From the NCBI GenBank assembly GCA_050944355.1, contig JBMNQX010000011.1:1-49773 (forward strand): 49,773 nucleotides of DNA. The letters run 5' to 3'. The position numbers and the translations under genes were made by a program. The DNA is from UBA4285 sp050944355 (lineage in GTDB: Bacteria > Bacillota > Clostridia > Lachnospirales > Lachnospiraceae). The notes beneath the pieces were generated by a model that did not search any database, was not told where the DNA came from, and saw nothing but the letters and a program-made list of their open reading frames with translations. Positions 26,401 through 32,879 of the stretch are shown here, piece by piece (position 1 is the first letter of the stretch; each line of letters opens with the position of its first letter).

Positions 26401-27260
26401 CATTTGTCATGGATGAGTGCACGGCGCAGACGGGCAGTGAAGAGGAGACGCCGCAGGAAGTAAAGAGCGCTGTGAAACCGGCAAAGAAAGCGGCGCCGCA
26501 GGCGGCCTGGCGGACCGAAGAGTACCCGTATCCTCTCAGACAGAAGCAGAAGCCGAAGGTCTCTGTCTCGGAGATCAAGCGGCAGATGTTTGAGGAAGAG
26601 CAGCTGACGCAGAGCGAGTCGGAGGCGGATTTCCTGAAAGACGCGCGCCGCAAAGAGGCGGAGACGGATACGGACCGCACGGTTCCGCGCTTTCTGCAGA
26701 CCGAGAAAAAGTACAGCGCGCCGGCGCGGGGCACGGCGTATCACCGGGTCATGGAACTGCTGGATTTTACGGATGCCGACACGCCGGAACAGGTGAAAGC
26801 GCAGATGGAACATATGCTTTCGGCCGGGCTGCTCAGCAAAGAAATGGCAGACTGTGTTCCGTACAGCCGGATTGCCGCGTTTTTTGCGACAGACCTGGGA
26901 AAGAGAGCTAAACGCGCCGCGGCAGCGGGCACGCTTCACCGCGAGCAGCCGTTCCTCTTTGAACGGTCATACGCGGCAGGTTCTGAAGAAGAAGCGGGAG
27001 CGTCTGAGCTGACGGACAGCGGCGACAAGCAGCTCGTACAGGGTGTCATCGATCTGTATTTTGAGGATGAAGGGAAACTGTATCTGGTCGATTACAAGAC
27101 AGACCGCGTGAAAAATGGCCCGGAAGGCGAGCAGGAGCTGAAAGAGCGGTATCAGATTCAGCTTGACTTGTACGCCGAGGCTCTCGGGAAAGCGACGGGA
27201 AAGAAAGTAGCGTATAAATATATTTATTCATTTGCCATGAAGAAAGAACTGTTGTCATGA
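23469..27260 (+). CDS. addA: ATP-dependent helicase/nuclease subunit A
   Basis: UvrD-family helicase-nuclease partner of AddB. The start chosen is ATG 23469 (MPEWTPEQNKAI) behind GGAAGGAGGG; the frame opening at 23328 only overlaps addB. The protein is 1263 residues. Helicase motifs in order are AAAGSGKTAVL (Lys29), ILIDEYQDSN, MVGDLKQSIYRFR, MTIHKSKGLEFPVVF and LLYVAMTRAREKL; the C-terminal RecB-type nuclease has RGTAYHRVMELLDF and LVDYKTD (Asp1208, Lys1210). A low-complexity charged insertion with HISHEETEGG lies near residue 180. Probably cotranscribed with addB only. Confidence 0.96.
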   Translation: MPEWTPEQNKAIKTRDRNMLVSAAAGSGKTAVLVQRVIGEITDPDPDRQRDIDSLVIVTFTRAAAAEMKERLRTRLQDMQKKDPGNKILSRQLRLLPDALICTIDSFCLKLVREHYTEIGLDPGFHTADESESALLGADVLDEMFEEHYAEDAARENADKTGGADSDNSHISHEETEGGTSDVSFSRIAALYGAGRDDRRLAECITMIWKTAQSFAWPDEWLTHCTDVYDMDEKEILQFGPVKEKVDSVRGAAEKCLADEEEIRSLLTRDGVGKYLANVDDHISRLNALLDAPGPDEIAEILSVSPKRKASVRKGKNTDSEAADRISGWIDESKTAEEAFGSLHLDRAVADIRKMKPYAVKLVDLTREFDERFREAKADRGILEFSDIEHYALQILARRENGRTVYTKTADELAEKYSEILIDEYQDSNRLQEEILNAVSRTRLENAKNNITMVGDLKQSIYRFRQADPELFAEKNRTYQEDGGDFVKIMLNRNFRSRSGVIDSVNEVFRDIMSDAAGGTDYGEAEALSFGFKPYETAAAPESGKVFTGENGRTEVHLISMDSAAGGRQAQAELIAGRIQELLGGGYQTYDAHLGAYRPLQKKDIAVLVRSAAQSVPVLVRALEDAGIDCYAESRSGFFAAWEIQQVVNLLKLIDNPLQDIPAAAVMLSYFGGFSADELTEIRLMGRKIAEEDGKKRKTDTFLWIVLSQIAEKADADNAGELAGRCREFTRRVNTWRENSRVLSVHDLLWELVCDTGFYRYAGSLKNGRRRTANLDSLISYAQSFDQTGYHGLFQFLRYIGQIQATEGLDVGERPAVSEEDDVVRVMTIHKSKGLEFPVVFVAEMGKEYRLKLDDSKVIASRDGGLTLRPIDERRRAVSDGLLWDIEKEHSENEDKSEEMRLLYVAMTRAREKLILVGSVKPTAAEKRSGDSLARWEKQAKKSARGDRSASDVLAGKNYFDLVMPKVLALRQSGGESPFVMDECTAQTGSEEETPQEVKSAVKPAKKAAPQAAWRTEEYPYPLRQKQKPKVSVSEIKRQMFEEEQLTQSESEADFLKDARRKEAETDTDRTVPRFLQTEKKYSAPARGTAYHRVMELLDFTDADTPEQVKAQMEHMLSAGLLSKEMADCVPYSRIAAFFATDLGKRAKRAAAAGTLHREQPFLFERSYAAGSEEEAGASELTDSGDKQLVQGVIDLYFEDEGKLYLVDYKTDRVKNGPEGEQELKERYQIQLDLYAEALGKATGKKVAYKYIYSFAMKKELLS

Positions 27261-27281
27261 GGCGGCGGGGAGATTATAATT
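27253..27281 (+). promoter_or_regulatory. Promoter of the small gene at 27335
   Basis: TTGTCA (27253-27258, overlapping the addA stop codon), 17-bp spacer, TATAAT (27276-27281). Start near 27288. Confidence 0.65.
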
Positions 27282-27334
27282 ACTTTGTTTACACATTCAA
27301 AACGCCGCTTCAGGACGTATGAAAGGGATAGATC

Positions 27335-27601
27335 ATGAAGAGATCATATTTTATCGATTACAGCAGTAAGAGCAAGGTTCCGGCCACGAAAGAGGACCGC
27401 GAAGGCCTTGTGAAGGAAATGAAGGCGGTTGACAAGGTCATCGACGCAACGATGAGCGACGACGGACTTGTGATCACCATTGAGGCTGAGAAAGAGGAAG
27501 ACTATACGCCGATCATGGACACGATCGTCAACGTGTTCCGCCGCTGGGACGATACGTCCGAGGTTGAGTTCAAATTCGATCTGAACAAAGAGTATCTGTA
27601 A
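27335..27601 (+). CDS. Small acidic protein of unknown function
   Basis: An 88-residue soluble protein with its own promoter (27253-27281) and ribosome binding site (GAAAGGGA). It starts MKRSYFIDYSSKSKVPATKE and has a repeated alpha/beta feel: a helix at about 20-35, then strand VIDATMSDDGLVITIEAE, a helix and a strand. The C-terminal part is strongly acidic with RRWDDTSEVEF. There is no signal peptide, metal motif or recognised family. It sits alone between addA and prfC, with a terminator-like hairpin after it (27651-27692). Confidence 0.75.
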   Translation: MKRSYFIDYSSKSKVPATKEDREGLVKEMKAVDKVIDATMSDDGLVITIEAEKEEDYTPIMDTIVNVFRRWDDTSEVEFKFDLNKEYL

Positions 27602-27650
27602 GACGCCGGAAGGAGGCGGATGCGCGCCGCCGGCTTATATGCGTGCATGT

Positions 27651-27692
27651 CGGAGAAGACCTTGAACTTCAGGCCTTCTCCGATTCTTTCTG
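27651..27692 (+). terminator. Terminator after the small acidic gene
   Basis: CGGAGAAG (27651-27658) pairs with CTTCTCCG (27675-27682), followed by ATTCTTTCTG. The T-run is interrupted. Confidence 0.6.
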
Positions 27693-27704
27693 TAAATATC
27701 CGGC

Positions 27705-27733
27705 TTGAAAATCGTCTTTGCGCTGTTTATGAT
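27705..27733 (+). promoter_or_regulatory. prfC promoter
   Basis: TTGAAA (27705-27710), 17-bp spacer, TATGAT (27728-27733), start near 27740, about 36 nt before the prfC ATG. Confidence 0.65.
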
Positions 27734-27775
27734 GGACGATGCAGCTGTCAGATTGCAACTGGTTTAGGAGAGAAT

Positions 27776-29371
27776 ATGCCTGATTATACTGAAGAGATAA
27801 AGAAAAGAAGAACATTTGCCATCATCTCGCACCCGGATGCCGGAAAGACGACGCTGACCGAGAAGTTTCTGCTGTACGGCGGCGCGATCAACCTGGCAGG
27901 ATCGGTCAAGGGGCGCAAGACGGCGCGGCACGCGGTCTCCGACTGGATGGAGATCGAGAAAGAGAGAGGTATTTCCGTCACTTCGTCCGTGCTTCAGTTC
28001 AACTACGGCGGATACTGCGTGAATATTCTGGACACGCCGGGACATCAGGATTTCTCGGAGGACACATACCGGACGCTCATGGCCGCGGACTGTGCGGTGA
28101 TGGTCATCGACGGCAGCAAGGGCGTCGAGAAGCAGACCATCAAACTGTTCAAGGTCTGCGTCATGCGGCACATCCCGATTTTCACATTTATCAACAAGTT
28201 CGACCGGCAGGCGAAGGATCCGTTTGATCTGCTCGACGACATCGAACATGTGCTCGGTATCGCGACGTGCCCGATCAACTGGCCGATCGGATCCGGCAAG
28301 GATTTCAAGGGAGTCTATGACCGGAACACGAAGGAAGTCTCGCTTTTCACGGCGGCGATGAACGGACAGCGCGAAGTCGCCACCGAGGTGCTCCCGATAT
28401 CCGATCCGCGCCTTGAGGATGAAATCGGCGATTACTTCCTCGGAAAGCTGAAAGACGACATCGAACTTCTCGACGGCGCCAGCGCTGAGTTCGACCTCGA
28501 CAAGGTGCGCGCCGGAAATCTGACCCCGGTTTTCTTCGGGTCGGCGCTGACCAATTTCGGAGTCGAGACGTTCCTGCAGCATTTCCTGAAAATGTCGATG
28601 CCTCCGATGCCGCGGATGAGTTCGATCGGCGAGATCAGCCCGTACCGCCCGGATTTCAGCGCATTTGTCTTCAAGATTCAGGCCAACATGAACAAGGCGC
28701 ACCGCGACCGGATCGCTTTCATGCGCATCACGTCCGGCAAATACACCGCCGGCATGGAGGCGTGGCACGTACAGGGCGGCCGCAAGATCCGCCTTTCCAA
28801 GTCGACGGAAATGATGGCCGACGAGAGACATCTCGTCGATGAGGCATACGCCGGCGATATCATCGGCGTCTTTGACCCTGGCATCTTCTCGATCGGCGAC
28901 ACGATCTGCGAGTCCGACGAGAAGTTTAAGTTCGAGGGCATTCCGACATTCGCGCCGGAGCATTTTGCCCGCGTGCGCCAGGCCGACACGATGAAGCGCA
29001 AGCAGTTTGTTAAAGGAGTAAGCCAGATCGCGCAGGAAGGCGCCATTCAGATCTTCCGCGATCACAACTCCGGCATGGAAGAAATCATCGTCGGCGTCGT
29101 CGGCGTCCTGCAGCTCGATGTCCTGCAGTTCCGCCTGAAAAATGAGTACAATGTCGAAATCGCGCTCGACCAGCTGCCGTATGAGTACATCCGCTGGATC
29201 GAGAATCCGGAGGAGTTCCCGCCGGACAAGATCGTCGGCACGACGGACATGCGCGTTGTCGAAGATCTCAAGGGCCGTCCGCTCCTGCTCTTTGTCAACA
29301 GCTGGAGCCCGCAGATGGTGCTCGACCGCAACAAGGGACTGAAGCTTTCCGAATTCGGCAAAAACGCGTGA
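27776..29371 (+). CDS. prfC: Peptide chain release factor 3
   Basis: A translational GTPase that recycles class I release factors from the ribosome. ATG 27776 has TAGGAGAG upstream and a promoter at 27705; a frame open from 27620 runs through that promoter and is not used. The protein is 531 residues. G-domain motifs are SHPDAGKTTLTEKF (G1), RGISVTSSV (G2), DTPGHQDF (G3), NKFDRQAKD (G4). Domains II and III follow, with the RF3-type C-terminus FRLKNEYNVEIALDQLPYEY. It is followed by an aldo/keto reductase after 15 bp. Confidence 0.95.
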   Translation: MPDYTEEIKKRRTFAIISHPDAGKTTLTEKFLLYGGAINLAGSVKGRKTARHAVSDWMEIEKERGISVTSSVLQFNYGGYCVNILDTPGHQDFSEDTYRTLMAADCAVMVIDGSKGVEKQTIKLFKVCVMRHIPIFTFINKFDRQAKDPFDLLDDIEHVLGIATCPINWPIGSGKDFKGVYDRNTKEVSLFTAAMNGQREVATEVLPISDPRLEDEIGDYFLGKLKDDIELLDGASAEFDLDKVRAGNLTPVFFGSALTNFGVETFLQHFLKMSMPPMPRMSSIGEISPYRPDFSAFVFKIQANMNKAHRDRIAFMRITSGKYTAGMEAWHVQGGRKIRLSKSTEMMADERHLVDEAYAGDIIGVFDPGIFSIGDTICESDEKFKFEGIPTFAPEHFARVRQADTMKRKQFVKGVSQIAQEGAIQIFRDHNSGMEEIIVGVVGVLQLDVLQFRLKNEYNVEIALDQLPYEYIRWIENPEEFPPDKIVGTTDMRVVEDLKGRPLLLFVNSWSPQMVLDRNKGLKLSEFGKNA

Positions 29372-29386
29372 GAAAGGGAACCGGAC

Positions 29387-30388
29387 ATGAGTGAGGCAGC
29401 TTACACGGCGGCTGAAGACCGCTACGAGAAGATGAAGTACAACCGCGTCGGAAAGAGCGGGCTGAAGTTCCCGGCGGTGTCGCTTGGATTCTGGCACAAT
29501 TTCGGCGACAACAGCGATTTTGAGAACATGCGTGCGATGATGCGGACAGCGTTTGATCACGGCATCACGCAGTTTGATCTGGCCAACAACTACGGGCCGG
29601 ACTATGGGGCGGCGGAGCGCAACTGCGGAAAGATTCTGTCTCAGGACTTCAGGCCGTACCGGGACGAACTGGTCATCACAAGCAAAGCCGGTTATGACAT
29701 GTGGAAGGGTCCGTACGGAAACTGGGGCAGCCGCAAGTACCTGATCGCCAGCTGCGACCAGTCGCTCATGCGCCTCGGGCTGGACTATGTCGATGTTTTT
29801 TATCACCACAGACCGGATCCCGACACGCCGCTCGAAGAAACGCTCGGTGCGCTGAAGACGCTGGTCGACAGCGGTAAAGCGCTGTACGCCGGCATATCAA
29901 ATTACAATAAAGAACAGACTGAAGCAGCCGTGAAAATGGCCCGCGAAATGCATCTTCCGCTCATCGTCAATCAGCGGCGCTACTCGATTTTCGACCGCAC
30001 GATCGAAAAAGACGGAACGAAAGCATACTGCGCGCAGGCGGGACTCGGCATTATCGCGTTCAGCCCGCTCGCACAGGGACTCCTGACCAACCGGTATCTG
30101 GGCGGAATCCCGGCGGACAGCCGCGTCGCAAGGGATCACCGCTTCCTGCACGCATCCGATCTGACGGAAGAGAAACTTCAGAAAATCCGCGCCCTTGACT
30201 CGCTCGCTTCGCAGCGCGGCGAGACTCTCGCTGAGATGGCGCTCGAGTGGGTCGAAAAAGATTCCGACGTCTGCTCTGTCATCATCGGCGCGTCAAAGCC
30301 GGAGCAGATCCTGGACAATGTCAGATTCACAGAGCACGCCGGCTTTACGCAGGAAGAGCTGAAAAAGATAGACGAAATAGCCGGATGA
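29387..30388 (+). CDS. Aldo/keto reductase (YghZ/GPR-like)
   Basis: A 333-residue NADPH-dependent oxidoreductase with a TIM-barrel fold. The catalytic tetrad is visible: Asp in FDLANNYG, Tyr in the same motif, Lys in ITSKAGYD and His in YHHRPDPDT. The early segment KSGLKFPAVSLGFWHNFGD and the late SVIIGASKPEQILDNV match the subfamily that includes L-glyceraldehyde 3-phosphate reductase (AKR14). The substrate is not decided by sequence. It follows prfC by 15 bp with ribosome binding site AAAGGGAA. The TGA stop is inside the recurring word ATGACAAATG (30385-30394). Confidence 0.88.
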   Translation: MSEAAYTAAEDRYEKMKYNRVGKSGLKFPAVSLGFWHNFGDNSDFENMRAMMRTAFDHGITQFDLANNYGPDYGAAERNCGKILSQDFRPYRDELVITSKAGYDMWKGPYGNWGSRKYLIASCDQSLMRLGLDYVDVFYHHRPDPDTPLEETLGALKTLVDSGKALYAGISNYNKEQTEAAVKMAREMHLPLIVNQRRYSIFDRTIEKDGTKAYCAQAGLGIIAFSPLAQGLLTNRYLGGIPADSRVARDHRFLHASDLTEEKLQKIRALDSLASQRGETLAEMALEWVEKDSDVCSVIIGASKPEQILDNVRFTEHAGFTQEELKKIDEIAG

Positions 30389-30418
30389 CAAATGTCCTGA
30401 AAAGCTTTCCCGGCAAAA

Positions 30419-30458
30419 GCTTCCCCGGCCGGCGGAATGCGTCGGGGAAGCAGTTTTA
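30419..30458 (+). terminator. Terminator after the aldo/keto reductase
   Basis: GCTTCCCCG (30419-30427) pairs with CGGGGAAGC (30443-30451), followed by AGTTTTAT. The repeat array begins immediately after it. Confidence 0.6.
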
Positions 30459-30459
30459 T

Positions 30460-30866
30460 GGCGGTTTCCGATGCCACCGCGGCTTTCCGGGGCAGTGAAT
30501 TACATCGGGCAGGTCATTTATTGATGCATTCCGATGCCATCTCAGCTTCCCTGACCAGTGAAAGACATCGGGCGATGCTTTTTTCAATGAATCCCGATGC
30601 CACCGCAGCCTTCCGGGGCAGTGAATTACATCGGGCAGGTCATTTATTAATGCATTCCGATGTCATCTCAGCTTCTTTGACCAGTGAAAGACATCGGGCG
30701 ATGCTATTTTCGATGAATCCCGATGCCACCGCGGCTTTCCGGGGCAGTGAATTACATCGGGCAGGTCATTTATTGATGCATTCCGATGCCATCTCAGCTT
30801 CCCTGACCAGTGAAAGACATCGGGCGATGCTTTTTTCGATGAATCCCGATGTCGTCGCGGTCGGCA
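30460..30866 (+). repeat. Repeat array 1: 63-bp units in an alternating A-B order, 126-bp period
   Basis: Six complete 63-bp units start at 30460 (A1), 30523 (B1), 30586 (A2), 30649 (B2), 30712 (A3) and 30775 (B3), followed by a broken A unit from 30838. A and B differ widely, but A-to-A and B-to-B copies are nearly identical, so the working unit is a 126-bp AB dimer. Every unit has an inverted pair CCGATG...CATCGGGC about 27 nt apart and can form a hairpin. The unit length is a multiple of three, so one plus-strand frame stays open (30437-30916) with an ATG at the start of most units; no good ribosome binding site precedes it. It is not a CRISPR array because there are no unique spacers. A related array lies at 49381-49773 in the opposite orientation. 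Confidence 0.9.
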
Positions 30867-30926
30867 AAAAAAGCCGCTGTATTTTGATGACATCAGGTCT
30901 GACCGGTCATCAATAATACAGCGGCT
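30866..30926 (-). terminator. Long hairpin at the right end of array 1, oriented as a leftward terminator
   Basis: AGCCGCTGTATT (30872-30883) pairs with AATACAGCGGCT (30915-30926) and TGATGAC (30885-30891) pairs with GTCATCA (30906-30912), giving about 19 base pairs. Seven A residues (30866-30872) become a U-run only on the minus strand. There is no minus-strand gene to its right, so its purpose is unclear; it may insulate the array. Confidence 0.55.
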
Positions 30927-31224
30927 CGTCGTATTTATATAAAGGGACTGACGCATTTCGTACCGGAAAAAGTACTGATGTGCCAGCCCCCTCCCGTGCA
31001 AATGCCGCCCTCCATTCGTATTCTATGTTTTATTAAGCGAAACTGCAAGTAAAATAGTTGTGTATATTTTGTGAAATAAATTTGCAACAATTTTGTAAAA
31101 TTTTTTTCGCGATTTCTCTTTATAATCTATAATTTTATGGTATTGTATAAAATGTTCATTATGACCTTATCAGGCGAAGTTTGTGTGGAAAAGCTTTTTT
31201 GAATCGAAACAGAGAGAGAATGCT
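30927..31224. other. AT-rich gene-free stretch upstream of the dockerin gene
   Basis: No coding region is convincing. From about 31035 the sequence becomes very AT-rich with two -10-like hexamers TATAAT at 31121-31126 and 31128-31133 but no clear -35 at the right distance. It probably contains the promoter of the dockerin-cohesin unit, perhaps for a regulated or alternative sigma factor. Confidence 0.4.
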
Positions 31225-32856
31225 ATGAAAATACGTTCATTCATTGCACACAGAACGCGCAGGACATTGGCGGCCTTTCTGGCGGGAGTGGTCCTGGCAG
31301 TTTTTGCCGCGGCGGGGGCAGCGGAAATCAAAACCGAGAGCATCAAAGCGGATGACGCCTTTGAGCAGAGCCTGGATGCGGAAGGGTTCCCTGAAGATTA
31401 CAAGGAACTCTTGCGTGAAATTCATGAGGAGTATCCTCTCTGGACTTTTAAGGCTGACCATCTGGGAATCAGCTGGGATACGGCCACGGCAAATGAGGAA
31501 GAGAGTGCCGACGGCTACCGCAAGAACCTGGTGTACAAGACGGCTATTTCTTCCTGGAAGAGTTCCAGCACCCGGGCGTTCAACTATGCGACCGGCGAGT
31601 GGTACGGCCTTGACGGGAGTTCCTGGGTTCAGGCATCCGACGAGATTGTCGAGTATTTCATGGACCCCAGAAATTATCTCGACAGCACACACATCTTCGC
31701 GTTTCAGAAACTTTCCTACTCGGGGACAGAGACACTCGAGGGAATTTCCAACATCATCAGCGGTACATTCATGGAAAATTCTTCACACGATCTGACGTAT
31801 GAAGGAAACAGCTATACATATCCGACAGCTCTCATGTATGCCGGCGAGGTTTCCGGCGTGAGCCCGTATCATCTGGCGGCGCGCATCCGGCAGGAACTGG
31901 GCGTGAACGGCTCAGACAGCATATCCGGAACGCTCTCGGGATATGAGGGCTATTACAACTACTATAACTGGGGCGCTTCGACCACGTCGGATCACACGGC
32001 GATCGAAAACGGCCTGCTCTATGCCATGACGACAAATGAGACCTATCTGCTGCCGTGGAACACGCGTATGCGTTCTATCGTGGGCGGCGCGATTCGTCTC
32101 GGCAAAAACTACATCAGCGTCGGCCAGGACACGATTTATTACGAAAAGTTCGACCTGGACGGCTACTGGCATCAGTATATGCAGAATATTCAGGCCCCGT
32201 ACTCAGAAGCTGTGAGCGCTTCCAAGGCTTACAGCGAGGAGATCAAGCAGAACACGGCGCTTGAATTTGTCATCCCGATTTATGACGACATGCCTTCGAC
32301 GGCATGTCCGATGCCGACCGGAGACGGCAATCCGGCGAACTGCCTGACTGACATCCGGGTTGACGGATACACGCTGACTCCGACATTTTCGATGTATACG
32401 AATGAGTATTCGCTGATCGTTCCGTACGAGACGGATTCGGTGACGATCGAGGCGGACAAGGCGATTTCGACCGAGACGGTCGAGGGCACCGGCACGGTTT
32501 CCCTGAATACCGGTGTAAATACAGTTTATATCAATGTGACCGCGGAAAACGGCAGCACCAATACCTATACGCTCACGATCACGCGCCGGTCCAGTTCGTC
32601 GGGCGACCAGGGCGGTGGAAACAGTGACAGCACGGATTCCGGGACGAGTCAGAGCTGGGTGCGCGGCGATGCGAACGGCGACGGTAAAGTTGGGGCTGTT
32701 GATATCCTCGTAATTAAGAGATCAATGCTTGGATATACTGAACTTTCTGAAACACAGAGTCTTTCAGCTGATGCAAATAACGATGGCAAAGTTTCGATCC
32801 TGGATATCCTGAAAATTAAGAGACATATTCTGGGATATGAGACTATCAGTCAATAA
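31225..32856 (+). CDS. Secreted glucosaminidase with cadherin-like and dockerin modules
   Basis: The start is ATG 31225 with GAGAGAGA upstream; a frame open from GTG 31183 adds residues before a clear signal peptide. The protein is 543 residues. A signal peptide covers about 1-34 (RTRRTLAAFLAGVVLAVFAA). A GH73-type glucosaminidase domain lies at about 190-330, with YPTALMYAGEVSGVSPYHLA and candidate catalytic Glu224 in RIRQELG, so it likely cuts peptidoglycan glycans. A cadherin-like beta-sandwich follows at about 375-457 and a Ser/Gly linker. A type I dockerin ends the protein: GDANGDGKV (481 onward) and ADANNDGKV (515 onward) are its two calcium loops. The next gene encodes a membrane-anchored cohesin, the natural partner of a dockerin. 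GC content drops sharply at the dockerin. Confidence 0.85.
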   Translation: MKIRSFIAHRTRRTLAAFLAGVVLAVFAAAGAAEIKTESIKADDAFEQSLDAEGFPEDYKELLREIHEEYPLWTFKADHLGISWDTATANEEESADGYRKNLVYKTAISSWKSSSTRAFNYATGEWYGLDGSSWVQASDEIVEYFMDPRNYLDSTHIFAFQKLSYSGTETLEGISNIISGTFMENSSHDLTYEGNSYTYPTALMYAGEVSGVSPYHLAARIRQELGVNGSDSISGTLSGYEGYYNYYNWGASTTSDHTAIENGLLYAMTTNETYLLPWNTRMRSIVGGAIRLGKNYISVGQDTIYYEKFDLDGYWHQYMQNIQAPYSEAVSASKAYSEEIKQNTALEFVIPIYDDMPSTACPMPTGDGNPANCLTDIRVDGYTLTPTFSMYTNEYSLIVPYETDSVTIEADKAISTETVEGTGTVSLNTGVNTVYINVTAENGSTNTYTLTITRRSSSSGDQGGGNSDSTDSGTSQSWVRGDANGDGKVGAVDILVIKRSMLGYTELSETQSLSADANNDGKVSILDILKIKRHILGYETISQ

Positions 32857-32879
32857 TAAATCTCAACATCGAGGAGATT

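Noticed and set aside
27620..27775. N-terminal extension of prfC
   Set aside because: It crosses a terminator-like hairpin and the prfC promoter; ATG 27776 has the ribosome binding site and begins the conserved RF3 sequence.
30460..30866. CRISPR array
   Set aside because: The units repeat through their whole length; there are no unique spacers between short identical repeats and no cas genes in the window.
30663..31001. Minus-strand ORF across array 1 as a gene
   Set aside because: It is a product of the repeat period being a multiple of three; it has no ribosome binding site and spans the long hairpin.
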